Below are positions 1 to 8,055 of a stretch of 64,000 nt of DNA, piece after piece (position 1 is the stretch's first letter; each line of letters begins with the position of its first letter). The translations under genes were made by a program, and so were the position numbers. The DNA is from Aquilaria yunnanensis (taxonomy: Eukaryota; Streptophyta; Magnoliopsida; Malvales; Thymelaeaceae). The notes beneath the pieces are model-generated. The model was not told where the DNA came from. It made no database searches and worked only from the letters and a program-made list of their open reading frames with translations. Where the stretch lies: NCBI GenBank assembly GCA_039654915.1, contig CM077597.1:82710001-82774000 (forward strand). The letters run 5' to 3'.

Positions 1-3000
1 CCATCCTTAAAACCCCGATGATGAAAATTGATTGTTTTCGAGGCAAAGGTTCCATCCTTAAAACCCCGACGATAGGAGCAGTCCTACCGTTGAATGAAAA
101 TTGATTGTTCTTCGAGGCAAAGGTTCCATCCTTAAAACCCCGATGGTGAAAATTGATTGTTTTCGAGGCAAAGGTTCCATCCTTAAAACCCCGATGATAG
201 GAGCAGTCCTACCATTGAATGAAAATTGATTGTTTTCGAGGCAAAGATTTCATCCTTAAAACCCCAATGATGAAAATTGATTGTTTTCGAGGCAAAGGTT
301 CCATCCTTAAAACCCCGATGATGAAAATTGATTGTTTTCGAGGCAAAAGGTTCCATACTTAAAACCCCGATGATGAAAATTGATTATTTTCGAGGCAAAG
401 GTTCCATCCCTAAAACCCTAACGATGAAAATTGATTTTTTTCGAGGCAAAGGTTCCATCCTTAAAACCCCGATGATGAAAATTGATTGTTTTCGAGGCAA
501 AGGTTCCATCCTTAAAACCCCGATGATGAAAATTGATTGTTTTCGAGGCAAAGGCCCCGATGACGAAAATTGATTGTTTTCGAGGTAAAGGTTCCATCCT
601 TAAAACCCCGACGATAGGGGCAGTCCTACCGTTGAATGAAAATTGATTGTTTTCGATGCAAAGGTTCCATCCTTAGAACCCCGATGATGAAAATTGATTG
701 TTTTCGAGGCAAAGGTTCCATCCTTAAAACCCCGATGATGAAAATTGATTGTTTTCGAGGCAAAGGTTACATCCTTAAAACCCCGATGATGAAAATTGAT
801 TATTTTCGAGGCAAATGTTCCATCCTTAAAACCCCGATGATGAAAATTGATTGTTTTCGAGGCAAACGTTCCATCCTTAAAACCTCGATAATGAAAATTG
901 ATTTCTTTCGAGGCAAAGGTTCCATCCTTAAAACCCCGATGATGAAAATTGATTGTTTTCGAGGCAAAGGTTCCATCCTTAAAACCCCGATGATGAAAAT
1001 TGATTATTTTCGAGCCAAGGTTCCATCCTTAAAACCCCGATGATGAAAATTGATTGTTTTCGAGGCAAAGGTTCCATCCTTAAAACCCCGATGATGAAAA
1101 TTGATTATTTTCGAGGCAAAGGTTCCATCCATAAAACCCCGATGATGAAAATTGATTATTTTCGAGGCAAAGGTTCCATCCTTAAAACCCCGATGATGAA
1201 AATTGATTGTTGTCGAGGCAAATGTTCCATCCTTAAAACCCCGATGATGAAAATTGATTATTTTCAAGGCAAAGGCTACATCCTTAAAACCCCGATGATG
1301 AAAATTGATTGTTTTTTAGGCAAAGGTTCTATCCTTAAAACTCCGATGATGAAAATTAATTATTTTTTAGGCGAAGGTTCCATCCTTAAAACCCCGATGA
1401 TGAAAATTGATTGTTTTCGAGGCAAAGGTTCCATCCTTAAAACCCCGACGATAGGAGCAGTCCTACCGTTGAATGAAAATTGATTGTTCTTCGAGGCAAA
1501 GGTTCCATCCTTAAAACCCTGACGATAGGAGCAGTCCTACCATTGAATGAAAATTGATTGTTCTTCGAGGCAAAGGTTCCATCCTTAAAACCCCGATGGT
1601 GAAAATTGATTATTTTCGAGGCAAAGGTTTCATCCTTAAAACCCCGAAGATAGAAGCAGTCCTACCGTTGAATGAAAATTGATTGTTTTTTAGGCAAAGG
1701 TTTCATCCTTAAAACCCCGATGATGAAAATTGATTGTTTTCAAGGCAAAGGTTCCATCCTTAAAACCTCGATGATGAAAATTGATTGTTTTCGAGGCAAA
1801 GGCTCCATCCTTAAAATCCCGATGATGAAAATTGATTGTTTTCGAAGCAAAGGTTCCATCCTTAAAACCCCGACGATAGGAGCAGTCCTACCGTTGAATG
1901 AAAATTGATTGTTTTCGAGGCAAAGGTTCCATCCTTAAAACCCTGATGATGAAAATTGATTGTTTTCGAGGCAAAGGTTCCATCCTTAAAACCCCGATGA
2001 TGAAAATTAATTGTTTTTGAGGTAAAGGTTCCATCCTTAAAACTCCAATGATGAAAATTGATTGTTTTCGAGGCAAAAGGTTCCATCCTTAAAACCCCGA
2101 TGATGAAAATTAATTGTTTTCGAGGCAAAGGTTCCATCCTTAAAACCCCGATGATGAAAATTGATTGTTTTCGAGGCAAAGGTTCCATCATTAAAACCGC
2201 GATGATGAAAATTGATTGTTTTCGGGGCAAAGGTTCCATCCTTAAAACCCCGATGATGAAAATTGATTGTTTTCGAGGCAAAGGATCCATCCTTAAAACC
2301 CCGATGATGAAAATTGATTATTTTCGAGGTAAAGGTTCCATCCTTAAAACCCCGATGATGAAAACTGATTGTTTTCGAGGCAAAGGTTTCATCCTTAAAA
2401 CCCCGATGATGAAAATTGATTGTTTTCGAGGCAAAGGTTCCATCCGGTTCCATCCTTAAAACCCCGATGATGAAAATTGATTATTTTCGAGGCAAAGGTT
2501 TCATCCTTAAAACCCCGATGATGAAAATTGATTGTTTTCGAGGCAAAGGTTCCATCCTTAAAACCCCGATGATGAAAATTGATTATTTTCGAGGCCAAGG
2601 TTCCATCCTTAAAACCCCGATGATGAAAATTGATTGTTTTCGAGGCAAATGTTCCATCCTTAAAACCCCGATGATGAAAATTGATTGTTTTCGACGCAAA
2701 GGTTCCATCCTTAAAACCCCGACGATAGGAGCAGTCCTACTGTTGAATGAAAATTTATTGTTTTCGAGGCAAAGGTTCCATCCTTAAAACCCCGACGATA
2801 GGAGCAGTCCTACCGTTGAATGAAAATTGATTGTTTTCGAGGCAAAGGTTCCATCCTTAAAACCCCGATGATGAAAATTGATTGTTTTCGAGGCAAAGGT
2901 TCCATCCTTAAAACCCCGATGATGAAAATTGATTATTTTCGAGGCAAATGTTCCATCCTTAAAACCCCGATGATGAAAATTTATTGTTTTCGAGGCAAAG

Positions 3001-3811
3001 GTTCCATCCTTAAAACCCCGATGATGAAAATTGATTATTTTCGAGGCAAAGGTTCCATCCTTAAAACCCCGATGATGAAAATTGATTGTTTTCGAGACAA
3101 AGGTTCCATCCTTAAAACCCCGATGATGAAAATTGATTTCTTTCGAGGCAAAGGTCCCATCCTTAGAACCCCGATGATGAAAATTGATTGTTTTCGAGGC
3201 AAAGGTTCCATCCTTAAAACCCCGATGATGAAAATTGATTATTTTCGAGGCAAAGGTTCCATCCTTAAAACCCCGATGATGAAAATTGATTATTTTCGAG
3301 GCAAAGGTTCCGTCCTTAAAACCCCGATGATGAAAATTGATTGTTTTCGGGGGAAAGGTTCCGTCCTTAAAACCCCGGTGATGAAAATTGATTATTTTCC
3401 TGGCAAATGTTACATCCTTAAAACCCCGATGATGAAAATTGATTGTTTTTTAGGCAAAGGTTCCATTCTTAAAACCCTGATGAAGAAAATTGATTATTTT
3501 TGAGGCAAAGGTTCCATCCTTAAAACCCCGATGATGAAAATTGATTGTTTTCGACGCAAAGGTTCCATCCTTAAAACCCCGATGATGAAAATTGATTATT
3601 TTCGAGGCAAAGGTTCCATCCTTAAAACCCCGATGATGAAAATTGATTGTTTTCGAGGCAAATGTTACATCCTGAAAACCCTGATGATGAAAATTGATTG
3701 TTTTCGAGGCAAAGGTTCCATCCTTAAAACCCCGATGATGAAAATTGATTGTTTTCGAGGCAATTGTTCCATCCTTAAAACCTTGATGATGAAAATTGAT
3801 TTTGAGGCTAA
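1..3811. repeat. 51-bp minisatellite array, about 70 units
   Basis: A head-to-tail array with a 51-bp period starts before the window and ends near 3811, where the unit decays into single-copy sequence. Each unit reads as ...TCCATCCTTAAAACCCC-GATGATGAAAATTG-ATTGTTTTCGAGGCAAAGGT, with scattered substitutions (gattgt/gattat, cgagg/ttagg). Because 51 is a multiple of three, frames without stops stay open for many units on both strands. The plus-strand frame gives a 17-residue repeat (MKIDCFRGKGSILKTPM). Single-base slips and 22-bp longer units break every such frame, so I read this as non-coding satellite DNA. Its 3' edge lies about 540 bp from the LOG-like gene. Confidence 0.93.
71..2814. repeat. 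Nine hairpin-bearing 73-bp variant units inside the array
   Basis: Nine units are about 22 bp longer than the rest. The extra bases form an imperfect hairpin (cgaTAGGAgcagTCCTAccg) followed by gttgaatg. The hairpins begin at 71, 196, 613, 1450, 1524, 1649, 1875, 2724 and 2797. The 71/196 pair and the 1524/1649 pair share the same 125-bp spacing and the same private variants (ttcttcgagg, then gatggtg). This shows that blocks of the array were copied together with an offset of 1453 bp. Confidence 0.85.
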
Positions 3812-4347
3812 GGAGCTTTTCTTAGGACCTCGAGCAAAATTTATATGAAAGCAATTGAAATTGGAATAATTTTCTTCGAAAGTGTGAATTTTCATAATAG
3901 GCGAGTGCAAAGAATTAGGCTTCGATAAAACAAGTGAATCTTGATGATGACAATAACACTGACAAATTATGTAAAGGGAACGGATGTTTGGAATCAATAT
4001 CCAAGGTTCATCTAATATTTCCTTCGGTAAATATAGATTCCCTTGTGAGATATGTCATCCAAATAAGGTTAAAGCTTAACTACTCCAAAATGTTATGCCT
4101 AGTAGACGTAATAGGATGCGTCTCAAGAGTAATAAAAATTACCCTTTACTCAGCCATTCCAACCTAAAGGCATTGTCCCATGGTTTAAATATCAGCATGG
4201 ACGAAACTATCTTATAAGATAATGAAATTCCCTAAAAAGAAAAACTGAAATACGAAAGAAAATGCTGATAATAAAACTAAAGGACAAGAAAAACGGATCG
4301 GATCGCTTCTTCTTCCACAATGCTTCAACAGGCCGGGTAAAAGACAA
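3812..4347. other. Spacer between the minisatellite and the LOG-like gene
   Basis: AT-rich single-copy-looking sequence. I see no convincing coding frame or repeat. Its right end should hold the 3' UTR and polyadenylation signals of the minus-strand LOG-like gene, but no single signal can be singled out. Confidence 0.5.
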
Positions 4348-4977
4348 TTATGGGACGGAACTGGTTGGGAAAGACTGTCGTGCCCAGTCTATTTGGATCA
4401 TCGCTGGATTTGGTTCAGGAACAAAAGCTTGCATTTTATCTAGCAATTCTTCAGCAGTTGTTGCGGATATTATGATTCGTCGTGCCACCTCAGGGATAAA
4501 CTTCTGCTTCACAGCACGATTCATAAAAGATAATAGACCTGCGAAGAAATAGTTAACATTTAACAGCCCAATGGGTTTTTGATGCAAATTAAGTTGGGCC
4601 ATGGAAGCGATTTGGAAGACTTCTCCTAATGTGCCAAAGCCACCTGGTAGAGCGATAAAAGCATCAGCATTAAAAAGCATTTGTAACAAGCGCTCTTGCA
4701 GATATTTAACCACTAGCTCTTCTCCAATCGTGCCCCCAGAAACCGATTTCAGAGATGCAGGGATAATACCCAGAACCTGGCTTCCTCCTAAAGATGCTGC
4801 TGATGCTACAGCTCCCATTAATCCGACACTACCTCCTCCATAAACTAAGTGTATTTTTCGCCCAGCTAATACACTACCCAAATGGTTGGCTGCCTTTAAG
4901 TACTCTTCATCTTCTCCAGGAAAAGCTCCAGAAAATACACAAATACTTCGGGGTTTACGAGTGGAGGTTTTCTCCAT
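4348..4977 (-). CDS. LOG-like cytokinin riboside 5'-monophosphate phosphoribohydrolase, intronless
   Basis: Intact 209-aa frame of the LOG family (Rossmann fold, once misnamed lysine decarboxylase). Characterised members release active free-base cytokinin from its riboside monophosphate in the cytosol or nucleus. Seen here: ICVFSG at residues 12-17, YGGGSVGLMG at 46-55 (nucleotide-binding loop), an Arg at 96 in the position of the catalytic Arg, and PGGFGTLGE at 111-119 with the catalytic Glu at 119. The usual Lys and Glu of the HxRKxxM segment are replaced (QERLLQM), as in a divergent LOG subgroup. I chose the ATG at 4977 rather than the one 29 codons upstream because it gives the family-length N-terminus and sits about 35 bp downstream of a TATA box. 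Most plant LOG genes have several introns and this one has none. It is last in a same-strand row behind three NABP-like genes and shares their promoter cassette. Activity is inferred. Confidence 0.88.
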   Translation of the reverse strand: MEKTSTRKPRSICVFSGAFPGEDEEYLKAANHLGSVLAGRKIHLVYGGGSVGLMGAVASAASLGGSQVLGIIPASLKSVSGGTIGEELVVKYLQERLLQMLFNADAFIALPGGFGTLGEVFQIASMAQLNLHQKPIGLLNVNYFFAGLLSFMNRAVKQKFIPEVARRIIISATTAEELLDKMQAFVPEPNPAMIQIDWARQSFPTSSVP

Positions 4978-5010
4978 TCCTATCCTTACCCTTGTGAGAA
5001 AAGAGGATAT

Positions 5011-5072
5011 ATTTATAGAGATGAAGAGATAAGGCAATAATTTTATTTTCAAGAATGGATACATTATTGCCA
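5011..5072 (-). promoter_or_regulatory. LOG-like gene core promoter, shared cassette
   Basis: On the minus strand CTATAAATATAT (tttatag at 5012-5018 on plus) lies about 35 bp before the ATG at 4977. The 60 bp upstream (ATTTATAG-GATGAA...GATAA...TAATT...TACATTATTG on plus) clearly align with 6010-6070 and 6819-6881, upstream of two NABP-like genes. The LOG-like gene therefore uses the same promoter family as its neighbours. Confidence 0.7.
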
Positions 5073-5080
5073 GCTATTCA

Positions 5081-5360
5081 CAGTAGTCACGAGTATGACT
5101 CTGGTCAGGTATGGGTACACTATCGTTAAAAGATGAGGAAAACTTCAAAAGCAACTAGCATACACAGTAGTCGTGACTGTAGCTTACGTCAGGAGTAGGT
5201 ACGTGATTGTTGGAAAAGAAGGAAAATTTCAAAAGTGGCAGCTATATACAGTAGTCATAACTGTATCTCATGTCAGGAGTGGGTACATTATTGGGAGGAT
5301 AATTTCAAAAGCGACAGCTAGCATGTACAGTAATCGTGACTTTGGTCCACGTCTTCCACT
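5081..5360 (-). repeat. About 84-bp tandem promoter repeats, four copies
   Basis: Units begin with cagtagtc or cagtaatc at 5081, 5165, 5249 and 5328. Each carries a form of GTGACTGTAGCTTACGTCAGG and then aatttcaaaagyggcagcta. Single versions of the unit lie at about 6110 (acagcaatcatgactgtgg) and 6930 (acaataattgtgactgtgg). The array lies directly upstream (minus strand) of the LOG core promoter. The second unit holds a perfect TGACGTAAG, the bZIP/TGA-type as-1 half-site. A regulatory role is an inference. Confidence 0.7.
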
Positions 5361-5392
5361 GATTTTGCATCCAGTAACGGCTTCAATGCCTT

Positions 5393-5941
5393 CTATGAAT
5401 CGGAGATTTGCATCCCATCCAGTTTTCTCACAAACTGGCAAACTGGATCGTTTAAAGTCAGATTCCCAAGACTATAACGATCTCGTTCTTTTTGGAGAAT
5501 TATCCATAATCCAACAATCTCAAATTGCACTATTCCGCAAGAATGCACTTCAAGAACCTCTCGGATATCTTCCAGAGATTCCTTACGCAAGCCATTCTTA
5601 ATGAATCTTATTCTATCATTACGATTTCTGGTGATCACTCCTGGACAACGACATTTATTGCCGCAAATCCACCATCCACAATTATGACAAACGCCTAGCC
5701 TCTTTGCTATTCTTTTTTTGGCATAAGCTCTTTTACCAAAGCCGGGCATACGGGGAAAGAACGCTTCTGGAACTTCACCAGCTGAACGAACCTTAGCTTC
5801 GATTAGCCACCGCACATTATCAGGAATGCCTTTGTGCATAAATACTCTGAATCGTTCACATCTAGCTTGATAAATCTTTTTAAGAACATTTATTGGGAAG
5901 GAAGGAAAATACTTTCGTAGGGCGGAAAGAGAAGACTCCAT
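5393..5941 (-). CDS. Carlavirus NABP-like zinc-binding protein, paralogue 1
   Basis: Intact 182-aa frame. It has an N-terminal helical-looking part (LRKYFPSFPINVLKKIYQAR), an Ala/Gly step, then GKRAYAKKRIAKRL at 70-82 and a Cys cluster C85-x2-C88, C93, C97, C99, with H133-x-C135 downstream. The order Gly/basic, Tyr-Ala, Arg/Lys-rich run, CxxC, later Cys is the signature of the small Cys-rich nucleic-acid-binding proteins of carlaviruses and other Betaflexiviridae. In viruses these bind RNA or DNA, suppress silencing, and in one carlavirus act as a nuclear transcription factor. The roughly 80-residue C-terminal part (HSCG, KERDRYSLGNLTLNDPVCQF) is not part of the viral proteins as I know them. 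It aligns without gaps with the next two paralogues. A TATA box lies about 70 bp before the ATG. It could be a host family that viruses captured, or an old viral insertion kept as a gene. Confidence 0.78.
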   Translation of the reverse strand: MESSLSALRKYFPSFPINVLKKIYQARCERFRVFMHKGIPDNVRWLIEAKVRSAGEVPEAFFPRMPGFGKRAYAKKRIAKRLGVCHNCGWWICGNKCRCPGVITRNRNDRIRFIKNGLRKESLEDIREVLEVHSCGIVQFEIVGLWIILQKERDRYSLGNLTLNDPVCQFVRKLDGMQISDS

Positions 5942-6008
5942 TGATGAAGGAGGTATTTAAGAGAAGAAAGAAATTAGTGATTGTAGGAAACGGAAATAAC
6001 TAACACAT

Positions 6009-6070
6009 ATTTATAGTGATGAAAGGGATAATGCGTTAATTACACTTGCAGAAGCAAGTACATTATTGTC
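6009..6070 (-). promoter_or_regulatory. Promoter cassette of NABP-like paralogue 1
   Basis: CTATAAATA on the minus strand (tttatag at 6010-6016 on plus), 70 bp upstream of the ATG at 5941. The flanking 60 bp match the upstream regions of paralogue 2 and of the LOG-like gene. The cassette overlaps the 3' tail of paralogue 2, so the genes are packed with short intergenic gaps. Confidence 0.6.
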
Positions 6071-6165
6071 AAAAGAAAAGACAAATGACAGCTTATATGT
6101 ACAGCAATCATGACTGTGGCTCTCATCTTCCACTGATTTATGTCCAGTAATGGCTTCAATGCCTT

Positions 6166-6714
6166 CTATAAGTCGGGGATTTGCTTCCCATCCAGTTTTC
6201 TTACAAACTGACAAACAGGGTCGTTTAAAGTCACATTCCCAAGACTGTAACGGTCTCGTTCTTTATGGTAAGTCCTCCATAAACTGATAATTTCACCTTG
6301 CACTTTTCCACAAGAATGCGTTTCAAGAGTCTCTCGGATATCTTCCAGAGATTCCTTACGCAGGCCATTCTTAATGAATTTTCTTTTATCTTCACGATTT
6401 GTGGAGATGTATCCTAAAGAGCGACATTTAGTATTAAAATTCCAGCGCCCACATTTATAACACACACCTAGTCTCTTTGCTCTTCGTCTTTTGGCATAAC
6501 GGCTTTTACCTAAACCGGGCATGCGGGGCATAAATGCATCTAGAACTTCACCAGCCAAACGGACCTTAGCTTCAATTATCCACTTCACATTGTCAGGAAC
6601 GCCCTTGCGTATAAGAACTCTGATTCTTTCACATCTAGCATGGTAGATCTTTTTAAGAACATTTATCGGAAGAGAAGGAAAGTACTTTCGCAGGGTAGAA
6701 AGAGTAGAATCCAT
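6166..6714 (-). CDS. Carlavirus NABP-like zinc-binding protein, paralogue 2
   Basis: Intact 182-aa frame, collinear with paralogue 1 along its whole length. The basic stretch at 70-82 (GKSRYAKRRRAKR) is closest of the three to the viral motif. The Cys set is reduced to C85-x2-C88-x8-C97 plus H133-x-C135 (WNFNTKC where the others have a Cys at 93). This suggests a minimal CCC plus H/C metal site, or a Cys outside the core as fourth ligand. All three copies are intact, with most differences looking conservative, which hints at selection. A cassette TATA box lies about 106 bp upstream of the ATG, and a conserved 50-bp block (6758-6808) lies between it and the gene. Confidence 0.8.
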   Translation of the reverse strand: MDSTLSTLRKYFPSLPINVLKKIYHARCERIRVLIRKGVPDNVKWIIEAKVRLAGEVLDAFMPRMPGLGKSRYAKRRRAKRLGVCYKCGRWNFNTKCRSLGYISTNREDKRKFIKNGLRKESLEDIRETLETHSCGKVQGEIISLWRTYHKERDRYSLGNVTLNDPVCQFVRKLDGKQIPDL

Positions 6715-6729
6715 TGATGAAAGAATAAT

Positions 6730-7035
6730 TTAATGGATGAGGGAAAGGACTCTGAAACAACCGACTTTGGAAGTTACGAAGTATCGTATCCGCTGCTTAA
6801 TCGGAAAGAAGAACATGCATTTATAGTGATGAAAGGATAACGTGTCGATTACACTTATGGGAGTAAGTACATTATTGTCAAAAGAAAATGTAAATTTTCC
6901 AAATATGACAAATTGTATGTACAATAATTGTGACTGTGGCTCAGATCTTCCACTGGCTTTACGTCCAGTAACGGCATTAACGCCTTCTATGAGTCGAGGA
7001 TTTGCTACCCATCCAGTTTTCTTACAAGCTGGCAA
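6730..7035 (-). other. Conserved -1 frame tail behind NABP-like paralogue 3 (also present behind 1 and 2)
   Basis: Starting inside the last codons of each NABP-like frame, the -1 frame reads CxKTGWxANxRxIEGxxAVTGxK in all three copies (about 5300-5440, 6115-6210 and 6950-7035). In copy 3 it stays open to 6730. Third-position changes occur (ccc/cct, ctt/ctc), but amino-acid changes do too. It could be a remnant of a once longer protein, a frameshift product, or an untranslated tail. CAGTTT-GTAAGA at the same place would also serve as a 5' splice site. Coding status is unproven. Confidence 0.35.
6818..6885 (-). promoter_or_regulatory. Promoter cassette of NABP-like paralogue 2
   Basis: TTTATAG at 6820-6826 on plus (CTATAAA on minus), followed by GTGATGAAAGGATAA and TACATTATTGTC. 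This is the same cassette as upstream of paralogue 1 and the LOG-like gene. Confidence 0.6.
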
Positions 7036-7535
7036 ACAGGGTCGTTTAAAGTCAGATTCCCGGGACTGTAACGCTCTCGTTCTTCATGAAAAATACAACA
7101 TAAACCAAGAAGTTCGCGTTGCACTGATCCACAAGAATGCGTCTCAAGAGTTAATCGGATATCATCCAACGAATCCTTACTCAGGCCATTCTTAATGAAT
7201 CGTATTTTATCTTCTCGATTATCAGAGATCATCCCTAAAGAACGACATTTAGTATTACAAGTCCACCGTCCACATTTATGGCAGACTTGTAACCTTTTCG
7301 CTCTTCGCTTTTTGGCATAAGAGCTTTTGCCTATACCAGGCATGTGAGACACAAATGCCTCTGGGATTTCACCTGCCAGACAAACCTTGGCTTCGATTAA
7401 CCACCGCAAATCTTCAGGGATTCCTTTGTGCATCAGAACTCTTAATCGTTCACAGCGAACTTGGTAGATCTTTTTGAGAATGTTCATTGGGAGAGAAGGA
7501 AAATATTTTCGTAAGACAGAAACAGTAGGATCCAT
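7005..7535 (-). CDS. Carlavirus NABP-like zinc-binding protein, paralogue 3
   Basis: Intact 176-aa frame, identical in layout to paralogues 1 and 2 and ending six residues earlier (VRKLDG-stop). GKSSYAKKRRAKR lies at 70-82, then C85-x2-C88, C93, C97, and H133-x-C135. It is first in the minus-strand row. Its upstream side keeps the 50-bp block (7599-7648), but the TATA cassette seen in the others is missing or replaced beyond 7650, so its promoter may differ. Function as for paralogue 1, and equally unproven. Confidence 0.78.
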   Translation of the reverse strand: MDPTVSVLRKYFPSLPMNILKKIYQVRCERLRVLMHKGIPEDLRWLIEAKVCLAGEIPEAFVSHMPGIGKSSYAKKRRAKRLQVCHKCGRWTCNTKCRSLGMISDNREDKIRFIKNGLSKDSLDDIRLTLETHSCGSVQRELLGLCCIFHEERERYSPGNLTLNDPVCQLVRKLDG

Positions 7536-7598
7536 TTTCTAGAGGGAAGTAAAAGAAAGAAGAGAGGAAAGAATAAGTTATTATGGGCAACTGAGAGA

Positions 7599-7648
7599 AC
7601 CGACTTGAGAGTCACGGAGTACCGTATCTGTCGCTTAACCGGAAAAGT
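7599..7648 (-). promoter_or_regulatory. Conserved 5' block upstream of NABP-like genes
   Basis: ACCGACTT-GAGAGTCACGGAGTACCGTATCTGTCGCTTAACCGGAAA on plus. It matches 6758-6808 upstream of paralogue 2, 44-64 bp before the respective ATGs. The block is absent upstream of paralogue 1. It could be 5' UTR or a promoter element. Confidence 0.5.
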
Positions 7649-7682
7649 GGATCCTACTTCATTTTGATGTGATAGATATTTT

Positions 7683-8055
7683 TTATCTTGGATATTCCAT
7701 CGAGCTGACGTCGATCCAGTCCTCGATTATTGAATTCATTGTCCGCTTTTGACAAATTTTCAACGACAATATTTCTTGATGTCTGCCTTATCTTTGACCA
7801 CAGTTATCTCTTATCTTGGATGCTGCTAAGCTGGCATCAATCCTGTCCTTCCAGGTGTAGCCTCGATTATTGAATCAATTGCCAGGCTTTTGACAATATT
7901 GTCTACTTTATATTTTTTGATATCTGCCTTATCCTTGGCTATAGTTATCTCTTATCTTGGATACTACTAGCTGATGTAAATCCTGTCCTTCCAGGTGTAG
8001 CCTTGATTATTGAATCGATTGCCAGGCTTTTGACATATTGTCTACGTTATCCTTG
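7683..8055. repeat. About 130-140-bp tandem repeat, 2.7 copies
   Basis: TTATCTTGGAT recurs at 7683, 7811 and 7952. Each copy is followed by gctga(c/t)gt..atcc(t)gtcc, CTCGATTATTGAAT and GCTTTTGACA. Copies 2 and 3 are closest to each other and share ccttccaggtgtagcc. No coding potential is seen. Confidence 0.75.

Noticed and set aside
1..3811. CRISPR-like array
   Set aside because: Direct repeats have no unique spacers, units are 51 bp and contiguous, and the DNA is plant nuclear.
328..3848. Long plus-strand frames with a 17-residue repeat, and mirror frames on minus, across the minisatellite
   Set aside because: The period is 51 bp, so open frames arise on both strands automatically; 22-bp variants and slips break them, and no start context or flanking exon is seen.
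4978..5064. Longer LOG start with 29 extra residues
   Set aside because: The extra stretch crosses the TATA box and is not family-like; the ATG at 4977 fits.
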